Shown: piece after piece, positions 8,101-15,424 of the stretch
Layout of the letters: every line of letters starts with the position of its first letter
Numbering within the stretch: the stretch's first letter is position 1
Assembly: GCA_947585915.1 (NCBI GenBank)
Contig: CANPXJ010000009.1
Span: 1-32,089, forward strand
Direction of reading: 5' to 3'
Length of the DNA stretch: 32,089 bases
Source: an uncultured Bacilli bacterium
GTDB lineage: Bacteria > Bacillota_I > Bacilli_A > RF39 > UBA660
Program-made: the position numbers and the translations under genes
Notes under the pieces: model-generated
The model's input: the letters and a program-made list of their open reading frames with translations, nothing else
What the model was told of the DNA's origin: nothing
The model's database searches: none

Positions 8101-8875
8101 GATTATTTTCCTCCTCTTTTTTATCTTCCAAAAAATCAGTTGCCATTCTTACAAAAGATGTATAATCTTCGGGAAATACTTTTTGACATTTATTATTTAA
8201 GATAATAATTTGACCATTCAAAACATAATTATCTATATCAGGAATAAAAAAGCTAGAAGATAAAGTATAATCAATATTATTTTTTATAATATTTTTAATA
8301 TCATATAAGGAAAAATAATTTTTAAAAGGTATGACAGATTGATTTAATAATATTTTATAATTAGTAATACCTGTATCTTTAAAGATACTTAGAATTGATT
8401 TTAAATTTTTTAAATCGTATGGATCATTAGTAGTAACAAATAAAATGTTATCAACTCTTTGAATTAAAACTAAATTAAGTTCATTTATAATATGATTAGT
8501 ATCAATTAAAACTACATCATAAGATAAAATAGCTCTATCTAAAATTAATTCTATATAAGTTGAATCTATTTTACCAGCTTGTCTAGGGTCGATTGGACTT
8601 GCTAAAAAATCAATATTTTCATTATATTTTGTTACATAGTTTGATATTGAATTATAATTATTATTTTCAATATCTAATATCATATTATAAAGTGTCATTT
8701 GAGGAGCTTTATTTAAAGCAACGGCAATTGCTCCACCAGTTAAATCTAAATCTAAAATTAAAACTTTCTTTCCTAATTTATGATATGTACCAGCTAAGTT
8801 CAAAATAGTTGTAGTTTTCCCTACTCCTCCTTTTGCTGAATACACACATACTGTCTTGCCAATTTTTTTAGCCAT
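8090..8875 (-). CDS. TadZ/CpaE-like MinD-family ATPase
   Basis: This is a ParA/MinD-superfamily ATPase. A deviant Walker A, KGGVGKT, is at 15-21 and follows VCVYSA. Switch-like DLDLTGG is at 42-48 and DVVLIDTNH near 140-148. At 261 aa it lacks the receiver-like N-terminal domain of classical CpaE/TadZ. Its place as the first gene of a tadA-tadB-tadC operon argues for a TadZ role, that is, positioning the pilus machine at the membrane or pole. The conserved operon context is what separates this from a chromosome-partition ParA. AGGTG precedes the ATG. The acidic C-terminal end overlaps the tadA start. Confidence 0.85.
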   Translation of the reverse strand: MAKKIGKTVCVYSAKGGVGKTTTILNLAGTYHKLGKKVLILDLDLTGGAIAVALNKAPQMTLYNMILDIENNNYNSISNYVTKYNENIDFLASPIDPRQAGKIDSTYIELILDRAILSYDVVLIDTNHIINELNLVLIQRVDNILFVTTNDPYDLKNLKSILSIFKDTGITNYKILLNQSVIPFKNYFSLYDIKNIIKNNIDYTLSSSFFIPDIDNYVLNGQIIILNNKCQKVFPEDYTSFVRMATDFLEDKKEEENNHEE

Positions 8876-8917
8876 TTTTCACACCTCACCATTTTTATTC
8901 CCCTACTCATATATAGT

Positions 8918-8946
8918 ATTATATCAATTTCTTATTCTGAAAACAA
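8918..8946 (-). promoter_or_regulatory. Promoter of the Tad operon
   Basis: Read leftward, TTGTTT (8946-8941), a 17-nt spacer and TATAAT (8923-8918) precede the tadZ-like ATG by about 43 nt. It lies just past the terminator of the trmD-distal gene, so the Tad operon is transcribed on its own. Confidence 0.6.
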
Positions 8947-8956
8947 GATTTGCATG

Positions 8957-8984
8957 AAAAAAAATCCTAAAATATTAAGGATTT
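8957..8984 (-). terminator. Terminator of the rimM-trmD unit
   Basis: Read leftward, AAATCCT (8984-8978) pairs with AGGATTT (8968-8962) around a 9-nt AT loop and is followed by a run of T (A-run at 8957-8964 on the + strand). It lies about 125 nt after the stop at 9109 and ends the transcript from rimM and trmD. Confidence 0.7.
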
Positions 8985-9108
8985 ATAAAATTTATTGAAT
9001 ATATTAATTTATAACAAAAGGATTTGTACTTGTTCCACTATTTGGAAAACTTTTGGTAAAATCCTGGTTACATGATGTCAGTACACCATAACTTTTTCCT
9101 AAGATATT
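8985..9108 (-). other. Open in-frame tail after the stop at 9109
   Basis: Between the stop of the 149-aa gene and the terminator lies a stretch visibly richer in G and C than other gaps. Continuing in the same leftward frame past TAA, it stays open for 34 codons (starting NILGKSYGVLTSC and ending NPFVIN) to a second TAA near 9007-9009. It may be a C-terminal extension cut off by a nonsense change, a structured 3' RNA element, or chance. I see no start codon with an RBS that would make it a separate gene. Confidence 0.3.
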
Positions 9109-9558
9109 TTACCTTCCTCTTCCCTGAGTTTGTTCTTCTTCCATCTCTGGTGTTTGATAAAAATTATAAGCTATCATCATTTTCATTTGAATTTGATTTT
9201 CTAAATATGCTAAATTTTCTAAAAACATTTTCTCTTTTTGATAAGAAATATAATTTTTATATTTATTTATAATAATACTTTTTAAACGATCTATTTCGCT
9301 TAGTGCAAATATACCATCAGAAGCATCAGCATTTTCATCATTTAAATATTGATAAACATAAGCCATTAATTTTTTAAAACTTGAATTAAATTTAATAGTT
9401 AAAATTTTATCAATCATTTCTTTATTAACAACAATGATTTCATTTACTTGAATTTTGGCATTTTTTTTGCTTTTGGGAGTAAACTTATAGCCTTTCAAAT
9501 CATAATCCATGTAAGTAATTGTATTTGTTTTTTGATCTTTCTTAATTAAATAACTCAT
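9109..9558 (-). CDS. Hypothetical protein downstream of trmD
   Basis: This 149-aa protein has no family I recognise. The N-terminal half (about 1-60) looks beta-rich with a basic stretch (PKSKKNAKIQ). The C-terminal half (about 60-140) is helical, with KLMAYVYQYLND and LENLAYLENQIQMKMMIAYN, and ends in EEEQTQGRGR. There is no signal peptide or membrane segment. The ATG at 9558 is preferred over an in-frame GTG at 9567 because a GAG-type RBS fits it better. It follows trmD by 12 nt and is the last gene before the terminator at 8984-8957, so it is co-transcribed with rimM and trmD. The frame stays open for 34 codons past its stop, so this copy may be shortened. Confidence 0.7.
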   Translation of the reverse strand: MSYLIKKDQKTNTITYMDYDLKGYKFTPKSKKNAKIQVNEIIVVNKEMIDKILTIKFNSSFKKLMAYVYQYLNDENADASDGIFALSEIDRLKSIIINKYKNYISYQKEKMFLENLAYLENQIQMKMMIAYNFYQTPEMEEEQTQGRGR

Positions 9559-9570
9559 AATAATCACTCT

Positions 9571-10233
9571 TTACTTTAATAAATCAGGTCTTTTTTTCTT
9601 AGTGTTTTTAATCTGCATTTCTCTGCGCCATTCATTAATTTTTTCATGGTCACCACTAAGTAAAATTTTGGGAACTTTTAATCCTCTAAATTCTTGAGGT
9701 TTAGTATACGTTGGATAATCGAGCAAATTAGAACTAAACGAATCATTATTAGAAGAAGAGGCATTGATAACACCATCTAATAACCTTACAACACTATCCG
9801 TTATAAGCATAGCAGGAATTTCACCACCTGTTAAAACGAAATCGCCTACACTAATTTCCATATCAACAAATTTTAAAATACGCTCATCAAATCCCTCATA
9901 ATGGCCACAAATTAATATCAAATGTTTATATTCTTTTAATTTTTGAACTTCTTTTTGAGTATATGTTTTTCCTTGAGGAGTAAGTAAAATAGTAATACTA
10001 TCTTTTGTTTTAACGCTTTCAATTGCTTTAACAATGGGCTCACACATTAAAACCATTCCTGATCCACCACCATAAGGAGTATCATCTACTTGCTGATTAT
10101 TTAAAGTTGAAAACTCTCGGAAATTGATAATGTTTATTTCTACTTTTCCCATCTCTTGGGCTCTTTTAATAATTGATTCATTTAAAAAGCCATCAAACAT
10201 TTGGGGAAATAAAGTTAATATATCTATTTTCAT
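9571..10233 (-). CDS. trmD: tRNA (guanine37-N1)-methyltransferase
   Basis: This is a SAM-dependent SPOUT enzyme that methylates G37 of tRNAs reading CNN codons and so prevents +1 frameshifting. The signatures are FPQMFDGFL near the start, DDTPYGGGSGM (50-60), the knot segments ICGHYEGFDER (108-118) and SVGDFVLTGGE (128-138), and GLKVPKILLSGDH near 184-195. At 220 aa it is full length, though on the short side. Its ATG overlaps the rimM stop as ATGA, with GGGAGGG upstream inside rimM, which couples the two. The usual rpsP and rplS neighbours are absent here. Confidence 0.97.
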   Translation of the reverse strand: MKIDILTLFPQMFDGFLNESIIKRAQEMGKVEINIINFREFSTLNNQQVDDTPYGGGSGMVLMCEPIVKAIESVKTKDSITILLTPQGKTYTQKEVQKLKEYKHLILICGHYEGFDERILKFVDMEISVGDFVLTGGEIPAMLITDSVVRLLDGVINASSSNNDSFSSNLLDYPTYTKPQEFRGLKVPKILLSGDHEKINEWRREMQIKNTKKKRPDLLK

Positions 10234-10721
10234 ATCATTAACCCTCCCACATTAGAAACATATATTTTTTTGTTTTCTAAATCTACTCTTTTAATAAACT
10301 CTGGTTGATTAGGAATATAAAAATGCTTTTGGCCTTCTATATCTAGTAAAATATTATTTTTATTTTTAATAATATCTTTGACTTGACCAAGAGATTTTTG
10401 CTTTTCATCGATTATTTCTAAATTAATTAAATCAGTAAGTAAATAATCCTTGATTTCTAAATCTTCACGTTTAACATATACTAATTTGCCTTTATAATCT
10501 AAAACATCGTTTATATTATTTAAACCTTTAAGACATATCATATCATATATTTTATGATGACGATAAGAGCTAATAATCATTTCTTTTTTTTCTTTGCCAA
10601 TATATATCTTAAAATTAGGAACAAATACTTGTTGTTTTATTTCACTATCACTAATAATTCTTATTGCCCCTTTTATACCATGCGTACCAACAATTTTACC
10701 AATTAAGACATACTGCTCCAT
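10230..10721 (-). CDS. rimM: Ribosome maturation factor RimM
   Basis: This 16S processing and 30S assembly factor binds ribosomal protein S19. An N-terminal RimM beta-barrel begins with VLIGKIVGTHGIKGAIRI-type sequence (4-21), and a C-terminal PRC-barrel-like domain spans about 90-160 (LINLEIIDEKQKSLGQVKDII, ending FIKRVDLENKKIYV). At 163 aa it is normal length. The ATG at 10721 is chosen because GGTGAT lies 4-6 nt upstream; an in-frame ATG at 10733 has no RBS. It has its own promoter and overlaps trmD by 4 nt. Confidence 0.95.
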   Translation of the reverse strand: MEQYVLIGKIVGTHGIKGAIRIISDSEIKQQVFVPNFKIYIGKEKKEMIISSYRHHKIYDMICLKGLNNINDVLDYKGKLVYVKREDLEIKDYLLTDLINLEIIDEKQKSLGQVKDIIKNKNNILLDIEGQKHFYIPNQPEFIKRVDLENKKIYVSNVGGLMI

Positions 10722-10740
10722 AACAATCACCATTAAAATT

Positions 10741-10769
10741 ATTATAAACTATTTAACTTTGTTTAACAA
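10741..10769 (-). promoter_or_regulatory. Promoter of rimM-trmD
   Basis: Read leftward, TTGTTA (10769-10764), a 17-nt spacer and a perfect TATAAT (10746-10741) lie 19 nt before the rimM ATG. It follows directly after the ftsK terminator hairpin. Confidence 0.65.
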
Positions 10770-10772
10770 CAT

Positions 10773-10801
10773 AAAAATAAGCCGTAAATTAGCTTATTTT
10801 T
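10773..10801 (-). terminator. Terminator of ftsK
   Basis: A 10-bp perfect stem (10773-10782 with 10792-10801) with a 9-nt loop overlaps the ftsK stop codon at 10796-10794. Leftward, the 3' arm ends in TTATTTTTATG, a short U-tract. It separates ftsK from rimM. Confidence 0.6.
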
Positions 10802-12956
10802 CTTCTTCTTTGTTTTCTAGTTTCACTAAAACTTCACGTGGTTTTGACCCATTTGGTGGTCCAATAATTCCTCTTTCTTCTAATAAATCAACAATTCGAG
10901 CCGCACGATTATAACCTAGTCTAAATCTTCTTTGTAAAAGCGAGGCACTTATTTTACCAGTTTGAATAGCAAAATCGACTATTTCATTGTATAAAGGATC
11001 ATCATATTCTTCTTTTTCATTAGAAACCGGATTATGATCATTTGTTTCTGCTTCTTCTAAAGTTTTATCATACATAGCTTTTTGTTCATGACAAACATGA
11101 TTAATGATCTTTTGCGTTTCTTCATCGGTAATAAAACAGCCTTGAATACGCACTGGACTATTTTCACCCATTGGTAAGTATAACATGTCTCCTTTACCAA
11201 GCAGCTTTTCAGCTCCCCCACCATCTAAAATTGTTCTAGAATCAATTGATGAGGCCACCGCAAAAGCAATACGCGATGGGATATTAGCTTTGATAACTCC
11301 GGTTATGACATTGGTACTTGGTCTTTGTGTAGCAACAATTAAATGAATTCCTGCTGCTCTAGCAAGTTGGGTAATTCTTTGAATAGAACCCTCAACCTCT
11401 TTAGATGCTACCATCATTAAATCAGCAAGTTCATCAATAATGATAACGATATAAGGCATTTTTTCTAAACCTTTTTTATTAGCAAGGATATTATATTCTT
11501 CTATTTTCTTAACACCATTATCAGCAAACATATTATAACGATTGTCCATCATATCAACTAATTTTTGTAAGGCAACGGAAGCTTTTTTAGGATCAGTTAC
11601 AACTGGCCATAAAAGATGAGGTATGCCATTATAGTTAGACATTTCCACTTTTTTAGGGTCAACTAAAACCATTTTAACCTCATCAGGTCGATAACGCATT
11701 AAAATTGAAGCAATAATACTATTCATACATACTGATTTACCACTACCGGTGGAACCTGCTACTAATAAGTGAGGCATTGTAGCGATATCTGCCGTTTTAA
11801 CCCTTCCCATTAAATCTTTTCCTAAAGCTACTAAAATTTTAGCTTTAGCTTGAGAAGGGGGAATATTTCCTAATACTTCTTTTATCTTAACCGGAGCAAT
11901 AGAGGGATTTGGTATTTCAATACCTACCGTATTTTTGCCTGGGATTGGTGCTTCAATAGAAACATTTTTAGCAGCTAAAGCTAGTGCAATTTCTTTATCC
12001 AAGTTTTTGATACGATTAACTTTTGTTCCCGATAAGACTGATATTTCATATTGAGTTACAGCTGGACCTACATGAATTTCCACAACAGTTCCTTTTATGC
12101 CAAAATCATTTAGAACTCTTTCTAAAATCATTTTATTTGATTTAGTAAAATCATTTGAATTAACTTTTGGTTTTACTTTCGGGTTTTCAAGTAAATTTAA
12201 AGATGGCAAAGTGTAATTAGTATTAACTGGCACAGTTTCTCTTTCTTCTACTGAATTATTTTGATTATAATTTTTTAACTCTTCAGCACTAGTTATAACA
12301 ATTTTATCATCTTCGTCTTCTGTTTGGTCATTTTCTTCTTCATCTTGCGCTTCTTTAAGTTTATTTTCTTTTCTTTCTTTAGATTTTTCTTTCATCGAAG
12401 CCCAAATACTTTTAATTTTACTAAATATATCAGCGATAGTAATATCAAATACTAAGATTAAGCCAAAAATAATTAATACGCCAATAATAATTTTTGTTCC
12501 TGTAACATCTAGTAAAGATGTAAAGAGTAGAATAAATAAAGCGCCTATTATTCCTCCCCCAACATTGGAATTTAAACTATTCGTGGCTCCCATAAAATTA
12601 TCAACTGTTGCACTAATAATAGCCTTACCCTTAAGTTCATTAGCTATGGCATATTCTAAATGAGAAAACATTAATATCGCAATTATTAAAAAGTAAAATC
12701 CTAGCATTCTAGTTGTAAATAGATTAGGCATTTTTCTTTTGATAATCATATATATTCCTAAAAAAAGAACAGCAAATAAAGCAACTACATACCAAGAGCC
12801 CATTAAAAAAATGGCAAAATTTTTAATAATTTTTCCAACCGGTCCAAATGTTCCAAACCCTATTAAACCAATTAATATTAGTAAAAGTCCATTTAACTCA
12901 ACACTATAATTAAATGATTTTGTTGTCTCTTCTTTTTTCTTTTTCTTTTTTGCCAT
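10794..12956 (-). CDS. ftsK: DNA translocase FtsK/SpoIIIE
   Basis: This septal, membrane-anchored double-stranded DNA pump clears the chromosome from the division site. It has a Lys-rich start, then about four to five transmembrane segments in 20-170, a short acidic/charged linker (about 180-260, much shorter than in Proteobacteria), an alpha/beta motor with Walker A GSTGSGKS (401-408) and IIIDELADLMMV as Walker B, and a C-terminal winged-helix gamma domain (about 655-710, LQRRFRLGYNRAARIVDLLEERG) that reads the orienting sequences. At 720 aa it is of SpoIIIE/SftA size. GGTGATAATAA precedes the ATG. It has its own promoter and terminator. Confidence 0.97.
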   Translation of the reverse strand: MAKKKKKKEETTKSFNYSVELNGLLLILIGLIGFGTFGPVGKIIKNFAIFLMGSWYVVALFAVLFLGIYMIIKRKMPNLFTTRMLGFYFLIIAILMFSHLEYAIANELKGKAIISATVDNFMGATNSLNSNVGGGIIGALFILLFTSLLDVTGTKIIIGVLIIFGLILVFDITIADIFSKIKSIWASMKEKSKERKENKLKEAQDEEENDQTEDEDDKIVITSAEELKNYNQNNSVEERETVPVNTNYTLPSLNLLENPKVKPKVNSNDFTKSNKMILERVLNDFGIKGTVVEIHVGPAVTQYEISVLSGTKVNRIKNLDKEIALALAAKNVSIEAPIPGKNTVGIEIPNPSIAPVKIKEVLGNIPPSQAKAKILVALGKDLMGRVKTADIATMPHLLVAGSTGSGKSVCMNSIIASILMRYRPDEVKMVLVDPKKVEMSNYNGIPHLLWPVVTDPKKASVALQKLVDMMDNRYNMFADNGVKKIEEYNILANKKGLEKMPYIVIIIDELADLMMVASKEVEGSIQRITQLARAAGIHLIVATQRPSTNVITGVIKANIPSRIAFAVASSIDSRTILDGGGAEKLLGKGDMLYLPMGENSPVRIQGCFITDEETQKIINHVCHEQKAMYDKTLEEAETNDHNPVSNEKEEYDDPLYNEIVDFAIQTGKISASLLQRRFRLGYNRAARIVDLLEERGIIGPPNGSKPREVLVKLENKEEEK

Positions 12957-12973
12957 TTATTATCACCATCATA

Positions 12974-13002
12974 ATTATAACTTATTTAATTATTTGGTGC
13001 AA
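12974..13002 (-). promoter_or_regulatory. Promoter of ftsK
   Basis: Read leftward, TTGCAC (13002-12997), a 17-nt spacer and TATAAT (12979-12974) precede the ftsK ATG by 17 nt. Confidence 0.6.
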
Positions 13003-13033
13003 ACAAATAACAAATATTTTGTAAAGTAATACA

Positions 13034-13071
13034 GAAAAAAATATGTAAACTACTACATATAGTTTACATAT
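13034..13071 (-). terminator. Terminator of the helical-repeat gene
   Basis: An 11-bp perfect stem (13041-13051 with 13061-13071) is followed leftward by a run of T (A7 at 13034-13040). It begins 5 nt after the stop at 13077 and is one of the clearest terminators in the window. Confidence 0.85.
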
Positions 13072-13076
13072 AATTT

Positions 13077-13715
13077 TTAACTAACTTGTTTTAAAGGTTT
13101 AAATGCAGGTTTATAAATCATTTTAGCATCGTTCTCTCGAGCTTTAAAAGGAGTGTTCATTTGTTCTAATGCAAATTTGATCTCTTCATCAGGTCCACCA
13201 GAAATATCACGATGAGCTAAGAACATATACATATCGTCTCCTAATTCAATTAAAGCATGAATTAATTTATTTAGATTTGCACCCTTAATATCTAAAGCAA
13301 ATTTATAAATATATCTTGGATTTTCAGTAGCAATAAGAGCATCTTCCATTTTTTCTAAAAATCCTAATTTTAATAAATCTTCATCTTTAATAATCAAACG
13401 TTTTGTAGCACAATATATGTATATCGGATTATTTGAAACTGCTATGCCTTCAAGCATTAACATTTTAATTCTTTTACTAGTGTTTTCATCTTCAGCTAAA
13501 ATCATCATATAATCTAATTTACCCATTTTAATTAATTCTGTAGCTAATCTAATATCATTTGTAAATAAAGCTACATTTAAGATATAATCAGGGTTTTGAG
13601 AAGACAATGCAAACTCTATAATTTCTTCTAAATTTAATTGCCCTTCATTTACTAATCTTCTTGTAGTTCTAGGCTTTATAGCTATATCATTCATAATTTC
13701 TTCCATTTTATTCAT
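13077..13715 (-). CDS. Helical-repeat protein of unknown function
   Basis: This 212-aa, all-helical, soluble protein has recurring units of roughly 35-40 residues: LEEIIEFALSSQNPDYILNVA, EDALIATENPRYIYKFAL and LIHALIELGDDMYMFLAH. The shared NPxYI/YxxA core suggests a HEAT- or ankyrin-like solenoid, so a protein-binding role is plausible. I do not recognise a named family. The start at 13715 is chosen because AGAGGG lies 8 nt upstream and a promoter sits just before it. The frame extends upstream to 13865, but that part would span the promoter and a hairpin and reads as non-coding. It is transcribed alone with its own strong terminator. Confidence 0.8.
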   Translation of the reverse strand: MNKMEEIMNDIAIKPRTTRRLVNEGQLNLEEIIEFALSSQNPDYILNVALFTNDIRLATELIKMGKLDYMMILAEDENTSKRIKMLMLEGIAVSNNPIYIYCATKRLIIKDEDLLKLGFLEKMEDALIATENPRYIYKFALDIKGANLNKLIHALIELGDDMYMFLAHRDISGGPDEEIKFALEQMNTPFKARENDAKMIYKPAFKPLKQVS

Positions 13716-13740
13716 ATGTATCCCTCTTTCTTGGTTTATT

Positions 13741-13768
13741 AGTATAACAGATAAATTTATTTTTGCAA
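13741..13768 (-). promoter_or_regulatory. Promoter of the helical-repeat gene
   Basis: Read leftward, TTGCAA (13768-13763), a 16-nt spacer and TATACT (13746-13741) lie 25 nt before the ATG at 13715. This supports the shorter reading of the gene. Confidence 0.55.
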
Positions 13769-13811
13769 GTATTTTTAGAAAATTTATAACAGTTTTATAT
13801 TTTTGCAATTT

Positions 13812-13839
13812 AAAAAAAGAAGTGCACAGAAGTTGTGCA
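13812..13839 (-). terminator. Leftward terminator with no obvious gene upstream
   Basis: Stem TGCACA/TGTGCA (13823-13828 with 13834-13839, 5-nt loop) is followed leftward by CTTCTTTTTTT. The nearest leftward gene upstream of it ends at 14240, on the far side of a rightward gene. It may catch read-through or end a small antisense transcript. Confidence 0.5.
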
Positions 13840-13923
13840 GTAAGTTTTATATTTTCTATCTTCACTTGAAAGTTCCAAGTTTCTATATTAAATATTTTTC
13901 ATTATTTTAACATATTGTTTATT

Positions 13924-14247
13924 ATGAAATTAAATATTAATAATTATAATCTTAAAATTAAAATAGCTGATACTTACTTAAAGAAATTAAAAGGTTTACA
14001 ATATCTTAAAAATATTGACTTTGGTCTTTTCATTCCTAATTGTAATGCTATTCATACTTTTAATGTTTTGGATTCTATTGATATTATAGTTTTAGATAAT
14101 CAAAATAAAATAATCTTTATTAAACCTAATTTAAAACCAAATAGTATTTACTTTGTATTAAACGATATAAATAAGACTAATATTTTAGAATTACCGAAAA
14201 AAACTAGCCAATATTTTAAAATAGGCCAGTCTATTTATTTTAATTAG
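13924..14247 (+). CDS. DUF192-family protein
   Basis: This 107-aa protein fits the small DUF192 beta-barrel family: the IADTYLKKLKGLQYLKNI opening, the LFIPNCNAIHTFNVLDSID core (which aligns with the usual Phe-Trp-Met-x-Asn-Thr segment, here degenerate), IIVLDNQNKIIFI, and the final KIGQSIYF. Unlike most DUF192 proteins it has no signal peptide. The function of the family is not established. The ATG at 13924 is chosen, but no Shine-Dalgarno is visible; an in-frame TTG lies at 13915, so the start is uncertain and the mRNA may be leaderless. Its 3' end overlaps the opposing gene by 8 nt. Confidence 0.75.
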   Translation: MKLNINNYNLKIKIADTYLKKLKGLQYLKNIDFGLFIPNCNAIHTFNVLDSIDIIVLDNQNKIIFIKPNLKPNSIYFVLNDINKTNILELPKKTSQYFKIGQSIYFN

Positions 14248-14255
14248 TTTTTTTA
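14199..14255. terminator. Possible bidirectional terminator at a convergent overlap
   Basis: AAAAAAACTA (14199-14208) is complementary to TAGTTTTTTT (14246-14255). An inner imperfect hairpin of GCC/GGC around ATTTTAAAAT lies between them. It straddles the convergent ends of the DUF192-like gene and the 379-aa gene. The long loop makes it weak. Confidence 0.3.
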
Positions 14256-15379
14256 TAAATATAAGTATCTTCAAGTTCTTTTTGAGAAAGTTCTGATATT
14301 TTTTCAAAAAATGTTTGTTTAATACTAGTTATAAATAAAGCTATTTCCTGTAATGATTTATTTTCTAATATTTTTAATAATCTTTTTTCTTTAAAATCAT
14401 TTTGCTTTTTATATATTTCCAATTGTTTTATAATCATATCAATAAAAATAGTCTTTTTAATACTTATTTTTTCTATTATTTTATCTATTTCATGGGAGTT
14501 AATATTACCTATATCATTAGTAGGTATTTGAAATTTATATTGATAAATATCTTTTTTATCTTTCTTGTTTTCTAATTCTATTATATTATAGTAACCCTTT
14601 ATTATATTTTGAAACTTATATATTTCTAAAGAATGTCTAAATGATTTTAAAACATCATCTTCATAGGCATAACTATCAAAAATAAGAACTGAATTTGCAT
14701 AATTATATAATGGATTAGTAAATTTTCTGTTTTTTAACTTAGCTGAAATTAAATCTTTAATTGCTAACTTATCACTTTCGATAATTAACCCTTCTAAATT
14801 ATATTTATTATTTACTGAGTAATCATTTAATTTATATATTTTAAAATTTTTATTACCTGTTATTTCATATTTAATTTTTTTAGAAGAAAAACTATTGTTA
14901 TAACTATCATCGTTTATTTTAAAATCCTTGATAAAATCTGTTATTCCGTCATTTTTATAGGTAAAATTTAAAGTAGTGCTATCATTTTCAATATCTTTTT
15001 TTCTTAATAAATTTATTTCTTGTTTACCATTTTTTATCGTTAAATTTTCAGTTAGTAAAGTACTACTAACATCTTCATAAATTTGTTCAATTAAACCATC
15101 GTAATTTAAAGTAATTAATTCGATTAAAATTAAATTTTCATTTTCTTTTATTTTATAAGTACCTTTATATAAAGTATTAGTTTTTTTATCATAAATATTT
15201 ATTGAGGGAATATCTAAATTAAGGCTTTCTAAAATATAATCTTTATTTCTTTCTTCATCTAATTGCAAATTAAAATGATTAGCAATGTACGCAAGATTAG
15301 TTATTGTTTTTCTTTTTTTATATTTTTTATAATCCTTTATTATACTTTCTTTTTCATTTAAATAACTTATTTTATCCAT
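14240..15379 (-). CDS. Hypothetical 379-aa protein in the miaB unit
   Basis: I recognise no family. The N-terminal 45 residues look helical and Lys-rich; about 50-290 is beta-rich with many Asn/Lys/Asp and ends in longer strands (IKGYYNIIELENKKDKKDIY); about 295-375 is helical (ISIKKTIFIDMIIKQLEIYKKQ). There are no membrane segments or signal peptide, so it is probably cytoplasmic. GGGGGAG precedes the ATG at 15379, which is preferred to a TTG five codons upstream. It lies 45 nt after miaB with only a weak hairpin and no U-run between, so co-transcription is likely; no functional link to tRNA modification is evident. Confidence 0.75.
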   Translation of the reverse strand: MDKISYLNEKESIIKDYKKYKKRKTITNLAYIANHFNLQLDEERNKDYILESLNLDIPSINIYDKKTNTLYKGTYKIKENENLILIELITLNYDGLIEQIYEDVSSTLLTENLTIKNGKQEINLLRKKDIENDSTTLNFTYKNDGITDFIKDFKINDDSYNNSFSSKKIKYEITGNKNFKIYKLNDYSVNNKYNLEGLIIESDKLAIKDLISAKLKNRKFTNPLYNYANSVLIFDSYAYEDDVLKSFRHSLEIYKFQNIIKGYYNIIELENKKDKKDIYQYKFQIPTNDIGNINSHEIDKIIEKISIKKTIFIDMIIKQLEIYKKQNDFKEKRLLKILENKSLQEIALFITSIKQTFFEKISELSQKELEDTYIYKKTN

Positions 15380-15424
15380 TGTACTCCCCCACAAATCCCC
15401 TATTTAGGATTTATTATAATCATT

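Noticed and set aside
9072-9272. Rightward frame opposite the 149-aa gene
   Set aside because: It overlaps the opposing gene almost entirely and lacks an RBS and promoter; shadow.
13716-13865. 50 extra N-terminal codons on the helical-repeat gene
   Set aside because: This stretch contains a promoter and a terminator hairpin, and a good RBS sits before the later ATG at 13715.
15395-15424. Terminator between miaB and the 379-aa gene
   Set aside because: A weak AAATCC/GGATTT hairpin is present but no U-run follows, and an RBS directly follows.
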